A stretch of 49,412 bases of DNA from Comamonas sp. (GTDB lineage: Bacteria > Pseudomonadota > Gammaproteobacteria > Burkholderiales > Burkholderiaceae_C), in NCBI RefSeq assembly GCF_009360615.1, contig NZ_SPEY01000084.1:1-49412 (forward strand), written 5' to 3'. Position 1 is the stretch's first letter. The number at the start of each line of letters is the position of its first letter. Positions 12,558 to 20,777 of the stretch are shown here, in pieces. Both the position numbers and the translations under genes were made by a program. Below the pieces are notes generated by a model that saw only the letters and a program-made list of their open reading frames with translations, did not search any database and was not told the origin of the DNA.

Positions 12558-13105
12558 GGCGTCAGCTTCTGCAGATAGCGGACCGGCACGGCATCGGTCA
12601 GCCACACGCCGTTGTCGGAGCGCAGGAACACATGGCCCTCGCTCTGCATGCGCGCGGCGTCCACCTGCAGCAGCGCCAGCTTGCCATGGCGACTGCCGAC
12701 CTGAGAGGCCACTTCCACGCTTTCGGACAGATGGACATGGTGACGTGACTGCCGGTTCAGGCCCTCATGAAAAATCGCATTCAGAAAACGCGTGGCCGTG
12801 CCGTGGTAGAGCACTGCCGGAGGGCTGCTGGCTTCAAGACCCAGTTCGACCTTGATGGAGTGGCCCTGATTGGCGCGTATGCGCTTGCCATCCGCGCTGA
12901 AGGAATAGCGCTGCTTGTTGTTGTCCGCCACGATGCGCTGCAGCTCTTCGAGGCGGGTCGGCCGGCCCGAGCGTGCCAGGCAGGCCAGCAGTTCATCGGT
13001 CCGGGCCCAGCCGGCCTCGTCGAGCTGGAGACCGATGGTCTCGGGACTGTGCCTGAGCACCAGGCTGAGGAACCTGCTGCGTGCGGTGGTCTGGCGATCA
13101 TTCAT
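12554..13105 (-). CDS. kptA: RNA 2'-phosphotransferase KptA/Tpt1
   Basis: A 183-residue Tpt1/KptA protein. In eukaryotes Tpt1 moves an internal RNA 2'-phosphate onto NAD+, giving ADP-ribose 1'',2''-cyclic phosphate and nicotinamide. Bacterial forms can do this in vitro, and some ADP-ribosylate RNA 5'-phosphate ends. Signatures are FLSLVLRHSPE (12-22), the RxxQGHS core (IRANQGHS, residues 76-83), LYHGTA (99-104), RHHVHLSES (121-129) and the C-terminal LRSDNGVWL. The ATG at 13105 gives the family-length protein; only a weak purine-rich AGAGAA site precedes it. It is first in the four-gene operon and divergent from nrtR. Bacteria have no known 2'-phosphate tRNA-splicing intermediate, so its natural substrate here is open. 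Confidence 0.92.
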   Translation of the reverse strand: MNDRQTTARSRFLSLVLRHSPETIGLQLDEAGWARTDELLACLARSGRPTRLEELQRIVADNNKQRYSFSADGKRIRANQGHSIKVELGLEASSPPAVLYHGTATRFLNAIFHEGLNRQSRHHVHLSESVEVASQVGSRHGKLALLQVDAARMQSEGHVFLRSDNGVWLTDAVPVRYLQKLTP

Positions 13106-13275
13106 TTTCTTGTTCTCTTTTCTCTTTCTATGCTCCAACCGGCCAACCCGGCTACCCGCAGCGGAATGCACTGCCGTGGCAGCCATCCATGCGGCGCGGG
13201 TCGCGACAAGCCAGTCGCGCCCACACTCGCTGGGCCTGACGGGCTGCAAGGCTTTGCTTCGGCGTGCCGAACCCA

Positions 13276-13317
13276 ATAAGTTGCACTAAACAACTTATGC
13301 AAGTTGTACAATACAAC
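13276..13317. promoter_or_regulatory. Candidate NrtR operator between kptA and nrtR
   Basis: A perfect inverted repeat, ATAAGTTG (13276-13283) - 7 bases - CAACTTAT (13291-13298), is followed by a second one, GTTGT-ACAAT-ACAAC (13303-13317), which shares the AAGTTG half-site (13301-13306). It sits 28 bases before the nrtR start and 170 bases before kptA, in an AT-rich patch within a GC-rich region. NrtR regulators bind palindromes of about this size in front of their targets, so autoregulation and control of the kptA operon are likely. The exact consensus for this group is not known to me. Confidence 0.6.
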
Positions 13318-13345
13318 CCATTCTTCATCCCGTCAAGCCTGATTC

Positions 13346-14080
13346 ATGACCGTTACACAGCGTCACGCCAAGCCAGCGCCGGACTTTCCCCGTCCCTACA
13401 CCACGGTGGATGTGGTGATCTTCACGGTTGCGCAAGGCCGCTTGCATGTCTTGCTGGTGCAACGCCCAGGGAACGAAGATGATCCATTCCCCGGCCTCTG
13501 GGCCCTGCCCGGCGGATTTGTGAATGTGGATCTGGATGCCGATCTGCAGGCCTGCGCCGCACGCAAGCTCAAGGAGAAGACGGGCGTGGCCAGCCCCTAT
13601 CTGGAGCAGCTCGGCAGCTGGGGCAGCGCACAGCGCGACCCGCGTGGCTGGTCGGCCACCCATGTGTACTTTGCGCTGATTCCTGCGCATGAGCTGCAAC
13701 TGACCAAAGGCGCGAATGCTGCCGATGTGGACTGGTTCGACGTTGATGAATTGCTGCGGCGGCCCGCACTGGCATTCGATCATGGCCACATCCTGCAAGC
13801 AGCAGTGGAGAGGCTGCGCAGCAAGGTCGAATACACCTCGCTGCCCGCTTTTCTGCTAAGCGAGCCTTTCACCCTGCCGCAGCTGCAGCAAGTCTATGAA
13901 ACCGTGCTGGGACGCAGCGTGGACAAGAGCGGCTTTCGTACCCGCATGCTGGCCGCGAACTTTCTGCTTGAGGCCGGACATGTGGAAGGCACATCGAACC
14001 GTCCCGCCATGGGCTACCGGCTGGCGGACCGCAGCGGGCCCGTGGTTTTCCCCCGAACCTTCAGTCCGCGCGGAGTCTGA
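13346..14080 (+). CDS. nrtR: NrtR-type Nudix-related transcriptional regulator
   Basis: A 244-residue protein with an N-terminal Nudix fold (residues 15-150) and a C-terminal winged-helix domain (about 155-240, including 'FTLPQLQQVYETVLG' and 'KSGFRTRMLAANFL'). This is the NrtR architecture: repressors of NAD-metabolism genes that release DNA on binding ADP-ribose. The Nudix box is degenerate, running GGFVNVDLDADL and then RKLKEKTG (73-80), where REUxEE is expected. Catalytic glutamates are replaced, as in regulatory NrtR proteins. It diverges from the kptA operon across the palindromes at 13276-13317. No strong ribosome site precedes the ATG. Expected role: sensing ADP-ribose and de-repressing the operon. 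Confidence 0.9.
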   Translation: MTVTQRHAKPAPDFPRPYTTVDVVIFTVAQGRLHVLLVQRPGNEDDPFPGLWALPGGFVNVDLDADLQACAARKLKEKTGVASPYLEQLGSWGSAQRDPRGWSATHVYFALIPAHELQLTKGANAADVDWFDVDELLRRPALAFDHGHILQAAVERLRSKVEYTSLPAFLLSEPFTLPQLQQVYETVLGRSVDKSGFRTRMLAANFLLEAGHVEGTSNRPAMGYRLADRSGPVVFPRTFSPRGV

Positions 14081-14139
14081 GACGGGCGATTACCCGCCGC
14101 CGTGCCGGAACCGGGGCTTGCTGAGATAATCCTGCCCCT

Positions 14140-16146
14140 ATGTCTCTCCTGCCCCACCAGCTCGAACTCCTGTCCCCGGCGCGTGATGCCGATATCGGCA
14201 TCGAAGCCGTCAATCATGGCGCGGACGCCGTCTACATCGGCGGCCCGGCCTTTGGCGCGCGCGCGACGGCAGGCAATGACATCCGCGACCTGGAGCGGCT
14301 CATCAAGCATGCCCACCGCTTCGGCAGCCGCATCTTCATCACGCTCAACACCATCTTGCGCGACGACGAACTGCAAGGTGCCCGCGACATGGCCTGGCAG
14401 ATCTACCACGCCGGCGCCGATGCACTGATCATCCAGGACATGGGCCTGCTGGAACTCGATCTGCCGCCCATCCAGCTGCACGCGTCCACCCAGACCGATA
14501 TCCGCACGCCCGAAAAGGCCCGCTTTCTGCAGGACGCCGGCCTGTCGCAGATCGTGCTGGCACGCGAGCTGGATCTCCAGCAGATTGCCGCCGTGCGCGC
14601 CGCGACAGACCCGAGCCGCACCACCATCGAATACTTTGTGCATGGCGCACTGTGCGTGGCCTACTCGGGCCAGTGCTTCATCAGCCATGCCCATACGGGA
14701 CGCAGCGCCAACCGCGGCGACTGCAACCAGGCCTGCCGTCTGCCCTATGAGGTGACGGACGCCAGCGGCCGCATCATCGCGCATGAAAAGCATGTGCTGT
14801 CCATGAAGGACAACAACCAGAGCGACAACCTGCGTGCGCTGATCGATGCCGGCGTGCGCAGCTTCAAGATCGAGGGCCGCTACAAGGACATGGGCTATGT
14901 GAAGAACATCACGGCCCACTACCGCAAGCTGCTCGACGAAATCATCGAGGAGCGCGAGTTCTCCGATCAGCCGCTGGCGCGCTCGTCGTCAGGCCGCACC
15001 ACTTTCTCGTTCGAGCCCGACCCGGACCAGAATTTCAACCGCGAGTTCACCGACTACTTCGTCAACGGCCGCAAGGACGACATCGGCGCCTTCGACACGC
15101 CCAAGACTCCCGGTCGCGCCATCGGCTGGGTAACCCAGGTTGGCGACAAGTGGTTCGAGATCGAGACCAGCGACAAGGCCGCCGAACTGCACAACGGCGA
15201 CGGACTGTGCTACTACGATCTGCAAAAGGAACTGGTGGGCGTGCACATTAATCGTGCCGAATGCGTGAGTGCCAGAAAAGGCATCTGGCGTGTCTTCCCG
15301 AAGAACGAGATTGCCGAGTTCAAGGATCTGCGCAAGGGCCTCGAAATCAACCGCAACCGCGATATGGACTGGGTGCGCACGCTGGAGAAGAAGTCCAGCG
15401 AACGCCGCATCGGGCTGTGGGCCGAGTTCAAGGAAACGGCTTGCGGCTTTGCGCTGACGCTGACCGATGAAGACGGCTTCGTCGGCACGGCCGCCATCGA
15501 GCATGTGCACCAGAGCGCTTCGGATGCTGCAAAGGCGCAGGCATCGTTGCGCGAGCAGCTGGGACGTTTTGGCGCGACAGTGTTCTCAGTGAACGATATG
15601 TCGCTGAATCTGAGCCAGCCCTGGTTTGTTCCGGCATCGGTGCTGAACCAGCTGCGCCGCGACGCCGTAGCCGCATTGGAGCAAGCCCGCGCCGACGGCT
15701 TTGTGCGACTGCCCCGCGCCAAGCCCGTGGAGCCCCCCGTGCCTTTCCCTGAAGACACGCTGACCTACCTGGCCAATGTCTACAACCAGAAAGCCCATGA
15801 CTTCTACGTCAAGCATGGCGTGAAGATCATCGACGCCGCCTACGAGAGCAAGGAGGAGGAAGGCGAAGTCTCGCTGATGATCACCAAGCACTGCGTGCGC
15901 TTCTCGATGAGCCTGTGCCCCAAGCAGGCCAAGGGCGTGATCGGTGTCAAGGGCACCATCAAGGCCGAGCCGCTGCAGCTGATCAACGGCAAGGAGAAGC
16001 TCACGCTGCGTTTTGACTGCAAGCCCTGCGAAATGCATGTGGTGGGCAAGATGAAGAAATCAGTACTCAACCAACATGCCCGGGAAATGAAGGAAACCCC
16101 CATGCAGTTCTACCGCACGCGCCCCACACCGCAGCAACCTTCCTGA
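14140..16146 (+). CDS. rlhA: 23S rRNA 5-hydroxycytidine C2501 synthase (U32 family)
   Basis: A 668-residue U32-family protein matching E. coli RlhA (YdcP) along its whole length: 'HQLELLSPARDADIG', 'GADAVYIGGPAFGAR', 'FFVHGALCVAYSGQC' type region with Cys at about 173 and 180, and 'GRSANRGDCNQACRLPYE'. It also has the C-terminal U32 domain with 'ITKHCVRFSMSLCPKQAKG' and 'LRFDCKPCEMHVVGKMK'. RlhA hydroxylates C2501 of 23S rRNA, needs a prephenate-linked pathway, and is thought to carry an iron-sulfur cluster on conserved Cys residues, which are present. Its length (E. coli about 650) separates it from the shorter TrhP/YegQ. It is transcribed alone, 60 bases after nrtR, and followed by a clear terminator. 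Confidence 0.9.
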   Translation: MSLLPHQLELLSPARDADIGIEAVNHGADAVYIGGPAFGARATAGNDIRDLERLIKHAHRFGSRIFITLNTILRDDELQGARDMAWQIYHAGADALIIQDMGLLELDLPPIQLHASTQTDIRTPEKARFLQDAGLSQIVLARELDLQQIAAVRAATDPSRTTIEYFVHGALCVAYSGQCFISHAHTGRSANRGDCNQACRLPYEVTDASGRIIAHEKHVLSMKDNNQSDNLRALIDAGVRSFKIEGRYKDMGYVKNITAHYRKLLDEIIEEREFSDQPLARSSSGRTTFSFEPDPDQNFNREFTDYFVNGRKDDIGAFDTPKTPGRAIGWVTQVGDKWFEIETSDKAAELHNGDGLCYYDLQKELVGVHINRAECVSARKGIWRVFPKNEIAEFKDLRKGLEINRNRDMDWVRTLEKKSSERRIGLWAEFKETACGFALTLTDEDGFVGTAAIEHVHQSASDAAKAQASLREQLGRFGATVFSVNDMSLNLSQPWFVPASVLNQLRRDAVAALEQARADGFVRLPRAKPVEPPVPFPEDTLTYLANVYNQKAHDFYVKHGVKIIDAAYESKEEEGEVSLMITKHCVRFSMSLCPKQAKGVIGVKGTIKAEPLQLINGKEKLTLRFDCKPCEMHVVGKMKKSVLNQHAREMKETPMQFYRTRPTPQQPS

Positions 16147-16167
16147 GCGCACGCCCGCCCCGATGAA

Positions 16168-16199
16168 GCCCGCCACCGGCAACGGTGGACGGGCTTTTC
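16168..16199 (+). terminator. rlhA: Rho-independent terminator after rlhA
   Basis: GCCCGCCACCG (16168-16178), loop GCAA, then CGGTGGACGGGC (16183-16194) with one bulged A, followed by TTTT. It begins 21 bases after the rlhA stop. Confidence 0.85.
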
Positions 16200-16215
16200 T
16201 ATTGCCTCAGAACCA

Positions 16216-16227
16216 CTAGTGAAAACC
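16216..16227 (+). repeat. CTAGTGAAAACC motif, copy 1
   Basis: A 12-base sequence, identical and in the same orientation to 19748-19759, with similar AT-rich flanks (TTGATTTAATCC here, ATTAATCC there). The two copies bracket the SDR-monooxygenase-esterase operon. Its nature is unknown; a shared regulator site, a dispersed intergenic repeat or an insertion footprint are all possible. Confidence 0.4.
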
Positions 16228-16403
16228 CTTGATTTAATCCCTTCACGCAAATCGTCTATTTTTTAGGCAATCCGTGCAAAGCGCCATCTGGCGCGGGTTT
16301 CAGGGCTTGAATGCGTAGTTTTCCACAAGAGCGTCCACATGATGCGGGGATAAAAGCTGAGGCTTCCATCACACACAACTGTACGCATGAACAGTTGCCA
16401 AAT

Positions 16404-17345
16404 TCAGGACGGGTCCGCCACCATGGCCTTGGCCGGTGACAGCTTTGCGCAGGCCTCTTCGAGCAACCGCGCCACCGCCGGCACCAGGGTGCCGAAGTTG
16501 GCAAACCCGTGCGGCATCCCTTGCGCGCACAGACTGGCGACCGGCACGCCGGCCTGCTGCAGACGCAAGCCAAAAGCCTCGCCTTCATCGCGCAATATAT
16601 CCAGCTCCGCCGTCACCAGCACCGCTGCGGGCAGGCCCGACACATCGGGGTACTCCATGACGGAAGCCAGAGGGTGGACTGGCCTGGAGGGGTGATAGTG
16701 GTGCCACATCGCAGCCATGGCTTCGGTGGTGAGCAGCGGCATCTGGCCGTAAAGCGCATGCGACGGCGCGCCCATGTGCGCATCGCAGACCGGATAGAAC
16801 AGCAGTTGCTGGGCGATGCCTCTCCAGCCCTGCTCCTTCGCGCGCAGACAGGTGGCGACGGCCAGATTGCCACCCGCGCTGTCGCCCGCCACCATCAGCT
16901 GCCGCGCATCGCAATGCAGCTCGGCCGCATGCTGCGCCACCCAGCGTGTGGCGGCATAGGCGTCGTCAAGCGCGGCAGGAAAGACATGCTCGGGAGCCAG
17001 CCGGTAATCGACCAACACCAGGTTCATGCCGGTCATTCGCGCCAGCTGGCGGCACAGATTGTCATGCGTGTCCAGCGTGCCTATGCACCAGCCCCCGCCG
17101 TGGAAATACACCATGACCGGTGCCGCCCGAGCGGGACCCGGACGGTACAGGCGCAGCCTCAGCGACTGGTCATCACCGCCGGGAATGTGCAGCTCGCGCA
17201 CCTCATGCATGGGCAGGTCGGCAGGCGGGAAGGCCATGTGGTCCATGAGCTTGCGGATTTCGGGCACCGGAGTGGCCCCAAAATCCAGGGTCGGAGCATC
17301 CTTGAACTGCTCCAGCACGGCAGCCATTTCGGGATGTATCTGCAT
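16404..17345 (-). CDS. HSL-family alpha/beta-hydrolase (esterase)
   Basis: A 313-residue carboxylesterase of the hormone-sensitive-lipase family. Features are the HGGGW oxyanion motif (82-86), GDSAGGN with nucleophile Ser156, Asp249 in AELDILRDE and His279 in MPHGF, all intact. No signal peptide, so it is cytoplasmic. ATG 17345 has AAGGAG 5 bases upstream. It is the third gene of the operon after the SDR and the monooxygenase (56 bases below the latter), the place where an esterase would split the ester made by a Baeyer-Villiger enzyme. Substrate unknown; this family favours short-chain acyl esters. Confidence 0.9.
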   Translation of the reverse strand: MQIHPEMAAVLEQFKDAPTLDFGATPVPEIRKLMDHMAFPPADLPMHEVRELHIPGGDDQSLRLRLYRPGPARAAPVMVYFHGGGWCIGTLDTHDNLCRQLARMTGMNLVLVDYRLAPEHVFPAALDDAYAATRWVAQHAAELHCDARQLMVAGDSAGGNLAVATCLRAKEQGWRGIAQQLLFYPVCDAHMGAPSHALYGQMPLLTTEAMAAMWHHYHPSRPVHPLASVMEYPDVSGLPAAVLVTAELDILRDEGEAFGLRLQQAGVPVASLCAQGMPHGFANFGTLVPAVARLLEEACAKLSPAKAMVADPS

Positions 17346-17401
17346 GGGGTCTCCTTGAATTGAATGGAGCGCGCCCGCCAGGGCCGGGCGCAAGGGGATC
17401 G

Positions 17402-18865
17402 TCAGGCCTCGACCGCCTCGGTCTGGTGGTGGATATAGTCCTGCCAAACCGGCTTGCTCATCTCCTGCCTGAATCGCGACTGCGACCAGGGCCAGGTGTT
17501 GGGGACGCCGTTCTTGTCCAGATACCAGCTGTTGCAGCCCGATCCGAAGACAGAGCCTTTGGCGGCCTGCAGGCGCTCACGGTCGTACTGCGCCAGCGCC
17601 TCGGGACTGGCTGAAAGCCCTGCCACTCCCGGTTGCTGCCCGCGCTCGATCAGCTGCGAGATATAACCCCACTGCATTTCCGAGGTATCGATCAGCGAGA
17701 AGTTGCCCACGGGAGAGGTCGGCCCGTTCATGAAGAAGAAGTTGGGAAAGCCCGGCACCGAAATGGACTTGTAGGCCGTGGGTACGTCACTCCAGGCCTG
17801 CTCCAGCGTCGCAGCGTTCACACCTTTCACATGCATGGGGCGCACATAGCGGTCGGTCTTGAATCCCGTGGCCAGCACGATGATGTCTACCTCGTGCAAC
17901 ACGCCGTCGCTGGTTCTCACGCCGCTTTTCTCGACCTGGGCGATAGCTTCGGTGATCAGCTCGGAATCCGGCTGCTGGATCGCCTGGTAATAGTCGGGCG
18001 AGTAAATCAGACGCTTGCAGCCGGCACGGTAATGGGGCTGCAGCTTTTGCCGCAACGCGGCATCGGCCACCGAAGCATCGAGGTTGTCCTGGCAGATTTT
18101 CTGGATCTCCTGAATCTGCTCGGAATCGGGGTTCAGCACCCCCTCGGTAAAACGCTCCACATTCGCCAGATACGTGGGCTCGCGCTGCAGATACACCAGC
18201 AGGTCGCGGTTGCTGCGGAATTCGGCACGCTGCTCTTCACTGAAGGCCGGGTTCTCGACCGGGAAAATCCATTGGGCCGTGCGCTGAAAATGCCGCACCT
18301 TGGCCCGTCCCGCAAGCGCCGAGACGATTTGCACGCCCGTCGAGCCTGTGCCGATGATCCCGATCCTCTTTCCGTCCAGGGATACCGAATGATCCCAGCG
18401 CGCACTGTGGATCGTGTTTCCCTCGAACGTCTCCAGGCCCTGGATATGAGGGTAGTTGGGATGATGCAGCACACCGGTGGCGGCAATCACCACCTTGCCC
18501 TGGTATTGCCTTCCATGCTGATCCTGCAGCGTCCAGGCATCGCCCATCCATTCGGCACGCGTGACTTCGGTATCGAACTGCGAATAATCGGCAATACCGT
18601 ATTTCCGGAACACGCCTTCGAAATACTGCTGAATCTCGGCTCCCGGCGGAAGCACCCGGGACCATTCGGGATTGGGCTCGAAAGAATAGGTATAAGCGTG
18701 CGATGGCACATCACAAGTCAAACCTGGGTAGGTATTATCTCTCCAGGTCCCCCCCAATCTATTCGCTTTTTCCAGAATAATGAATTTCCTTCCACTATTC
18801 TTCAGATGAATACCTGCCAGAATGCCGGACATTCCGCATCCAATCACGATGACATCATATTTCAT
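17402..18865 (-). CDS. Baeyer-Villiger-type flavin monooxygenase
   Basis: A 487-residue class B flavoprotein monooxygenase. The FAD Rossmann motif is GCGMSG (9-14). The Baeyer-Villiger fingerprint FxGxxxHxxxWD is at residues 148-159. A second, NADPH-binding Rossmann motif is GIIGTGSTG (169-177), and ATGF follows later. Such enzymes insert oxygen next to a ketone (or oxidise aldehydes, amines or sulfides) using NADPH and O2. The C-terminal 'GCNSWYLDKNGVPNTWPW' is typical of the cyclohexanone or cyclopentadecanone monooxygenase-like branch. ATG 18865 has GAGGA 6 bases upstream. It sits 9 bases after the SDR and 56 bases before the esterase, consistent with a ketone-to-ester-to-alcohol route. 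Confidence 0.9.
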   Translation of the reverse strand: MKYDVIVIGCGMSGILAGIHLKNSGRKFIILEKANRLGGTWRDNTYPGLTCDVPSHAYTYSFEPNPEWSRVLPPGAEIQQYFEGVFRKYGIADYSQFDTEVTRAEWMGDAWTLQDQHGRQYQGKVVIAATGVLHHPNYPHIQGLETFEGNTIHSARWDHSVSLDGKRIGIIGTGSTGVQIVSALAGRAKVRHFQRTAQWIFPVENPAFSEEQRAEFRSNRDLLVYLQREPTYLANVERFTEGVLNPDSEQIQEIQKICQDNLDASVADAALRQKLQPHYRAGCKRLIYSPDYYQAIQQPDSELITEAIAQVEKSGVRTSDGVLHEVDIIVLATGFKTDRYVRPMHVKGVNAATLEQAWSDVPTAYKSISVPGFPNFFFMNGPTSPVGNFSLIDTSEMQWGYISQLIERGQQPGVAGLSASPEALAQYDRERLQAAKGSVFGSGCNSWYLDKNGVPNTWPWSQSRFRQEMSKPVWQDYIHHQTEAVEA

Positions 18866-18874
18866 GGGGAATCC

Positions 18875-19624
18875 TCAAATAGCAATGACCTTGGCCGCGG
18901 AAAAACCGCCATCGACCGGGAGATTGACCCCGGTAATGAATGAAGAGATATCGGAAAGCAAGAATGCCACGGCATTACCGACCTCTTGCGGCCTGCCCGC
19001 CCGCTTGAGCAGGTGCATGGATGCGAAAGCCTGACCGACGGGCAGTTCATCGAGCATCGTCGTCATGGGCGTGTGGATGTAGCCGGGACTGATGCTGTTG
19101 ACCCGCACACCGCTGGGACCGAGTTCCGCTGCCAGACTGCGCACCATCTGGATCACGGCGCCCTTGGAGGTGCAATAGGCCAGATTGTTCGGGTTGCCCA
19201 GCATGCCGTTGATGCTGGCGATGGTGACGATGGAACCCTGGCCTCGCCGTTTCATGGGGCCAGCCACGGCACGGGCACTGAGCATGGTTCCTGTCAGATT
19301 GACCTGCAGCACCTGCTCCCAATCCTGGAGCGACATGTGCTCCAGATCGCCCACACGGGAGATTCCTGCCGATGTCACCAGGCCATCGATCTGCCCGTAG
19401 CGTTCGATCACATCGGACACCAGTTCCTCGGTCAGCTTCTCGCTGCTCACATCGAGCCGGCGAAATTCGCAGCCTTGCGGCAGGTCCTGGCTTTGCTGCA
19501 GGTCGGCGCAGACCACCCGGGCACCGCTGGCGGCCAAAGCCTCGGCACTGGCCAGGCCGATGCCCGACGCGCCGCCCGTGACCAGGACCACTTTGTCTTT
19601 CAAACCACTGATGAATGGATTCAT
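18875..19624 (-). CDS. SDR oxidoreductase (alcohol dehydrogenase-like)
   Basis: A 249-residue classical short-chain dehydrogenase/reductase. The cofactor motif is TGGASGIG (16-23). The catalytic Ser-Tyr-Lys is in 'ASINGMLGNPNNLAYCTSK'. The C-terminal 'ITGVNLPVDGGF' is typical. It oxidises an alcohol or reduces a ketone with NAD(P). ATG 19624 is chosen; a GAGG lies 8 bases upstream, and the TTG at 19630 is less likely. It is first in the SDR-monooxygenase-esterase operon, so the likely job is supplying the ketone to the monooxygenase. It diverges from another SDR at 19934 across a 309-base AT-rich gap. Confidence 0.88.
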   Translation of the reverse strand: MNPFISGLKDKVVLVTGGASGIGLASAEALAASGARVVCADLQQSQDLPQGCEFRRLDVSSEKLTEELVSDVIERYGQIDGLVTSAGISRVGDLEHMSLQDWEQVLQVNLTGTMLSARAVAGPMKRRGQGSIVTIASINGMLGNPNNLAYCTSKGAVIQMVRSLAAELGPSGVRVNSISPGYIHTPMTTMLDELPVGQAFASMHLLKRAGRPQEVGNAVAFLLSDISSFITGVNLPVDGGFSAAKVIAI

Positions 19625-19933
19625 TGTCAAACCTCAATACTGACTGACCGCCACCGATTGGCGATGAGTATGGAGATTCTTGGTATTTTTCATATTGAAA
19701 TCACTCTGAATTTTCCTCTTTACAAAATCAGATTGTGTTTACAGTCCCTAGTGAAAACCATTAATCCATTCGGACGTACTGTGCCCCAGATTTTTATATG
19801 TCAAGCAGGTTTTTCGTCGAATCAATCAATACAGACTGTTAACAGCTCCAATCCATGTCAAGCGGGAATTCGTGGTCAATATCAAAGAGCAGGCAGTGTT
19901 TTAATCCACTCATATTCAGCCAATGGGGAAATC
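19625..19933. promoter_or_regulatory. AT-rich divergent promoter region
   Basis: A 309-base gap between divergent SDR genes, clearly more AT-rich than its surroundings. It contains a direct repeat, ATGTCAAGC(A/G)GG at 19798-19809 and 19855-19866 (57 bases apart), and the CTAGTGAAAACC motif at 19748-19759. Both are plausible regulator sites. I could not assign a firm -35/-10 pair. No small gene is seen. Confidence 0.5.
19748..19759 (+). repeat. CTAGTGAAAACC motif, copy 2
   Basis: Identical to 16216-16227 and in the same orientation. It lies 124 bases upstream of the SDR that starts the monooxygenase operon. Confidence 0.4.
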
Positions 19934-20731
19934 ATGAAAGTTGCTGTCATCACGGGCGCAGCCAGTGGAATCGGTGCAGGCCTTGCCAGAAAGGCTGTCG
20001 CTCTTGGAATCAGGGTCGTGCTTGCCGACCGCGACCAGACGGGTCTGGAGAAAATCGCCCAGGAACTTGGAGATCAGGCCCTGGCCGTGGCCACCGATGT
20101 CACCAGTCAGGCGTCGCTGGATGCCCTGGCCGAGAAGGCCTATGCCGCTTTCGGCCAGGTCGATCTGCTCTTCAACAACGCGGGCGTGCTCAGCACCGGC
20201 AATAGCTGGGAGATCAGTGACGCCAGGTGGCAGCAGGCCTGGCAGGTCAATGTGAATGGCATCGTCAACGGCCTGCGCGCTTTTGTTCCGCGCCTGCTCC
20301 AGGCCGACCGGCCCGCCCGCATCATCAACACGGCATCCGTGGGCGGCTTTCTACCCAGCGCCATGATGACGCCTTACTCCGCCACCAAGTTCGCGGTGGT
20401 CGCACTGACCGAGGGACTGGCAGGGGAACTGGCCGCGCTCGATCCGAGGATCAAGGTCTCGCTGCTGGCTCCCGGCCCCGTGAAAACGGCCATCTTCCGG
20501 GAAGCGCCTGGCACAGCGTCGGCGCAGTTTCACGGGATGATGACCCATATGCTCGATGAAAACGGCATGGACGCCGAGGCGTTTGCCGAGCGTGTCTTTG
20601 CAGCCATCGAGCGCGGCGAATACTGGATCGTGCCCCAGCCCGAGATGCTGGACCCGCTGCTCAAGGCCCGCAACAAGCTCATCGAAACCCGCGCCGACCC
20701 GGTCCTGAACTGGGCGCGCGAGAGCGCGTGA
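19934..20731 (+). CDS. SDR oxidoreductase
   Basis: A 265-residue short-chain dehydrogenase/reductase. Features are TGAASGIGAG (7-16), NNAG, and the catalytic Ser and YSATK in 'ASVGGFLPSAMMTPYSATK'. The C-terminal part ('APGPVKTAIFRE', then 'EYWIVPQPEM') matches SDRs that reduce or oxidise bulky hydrophobic substrates. ATG 19934 has a GGGGAA just upstream and gives the family N-terminus; an open frame extends further 5' but is intergenic. Transcribed alone, divergent from the SDR-monooxygenase operon and convergent with the ligase at 20778. Substrate unknown; location suggests an alcohol or hydroxyacyl intermediate of the same catabolic island. Confidence 0.87.
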   Translation: MKVAVITGAASGIGAGLARKAVALGIRVVLADRDQTGLEKIAQELGDQALAVATDVTSQASLDALAEKAYAAFGQVDLLFNNAGVLSTGNSWEISDARWQQAWQVNVNGIVNGLRAFVPRLLQADRPARIINTASVGGFLPSAMMTPYSATKFAVVALTEGLAGELAALDPRIKVSLLAPGPVKTAIFREAPGTASAQFHGMMTHMLDENGMDAEAFAERVFAAIERGEYWIVPQPEMLDPLLKARNKLIETRADPVLNWARESA

Positions 20732-20733
20732 AA

Positions 20734-20760
20734 GCATGGCCTGCCCGGGGCAGGCCATGC
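20734..20760. terminator. Long hairpin between convergent genes
   Basis: GCATGGCCTGCCC (20734-20746) is exactly complementary to GGGCAGGCCATGC (20748-20760). It starts 3 bases after the SDR stop and precedes the end of the convergent ligase gene. It has no T-run but a very stable stem, so it may work as a bidirectional terminator. Confidence 0.6.
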
Positions 20761-20777
20761 CGTATACACGCCAGAGG

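Noticed and set aside
16255..16310. GCGCCA-TC-TGGCGC hairpin as terminator of the esterase gene
   Set aside because: Short stem with only a two-base gap and no T-run on the minus strand.
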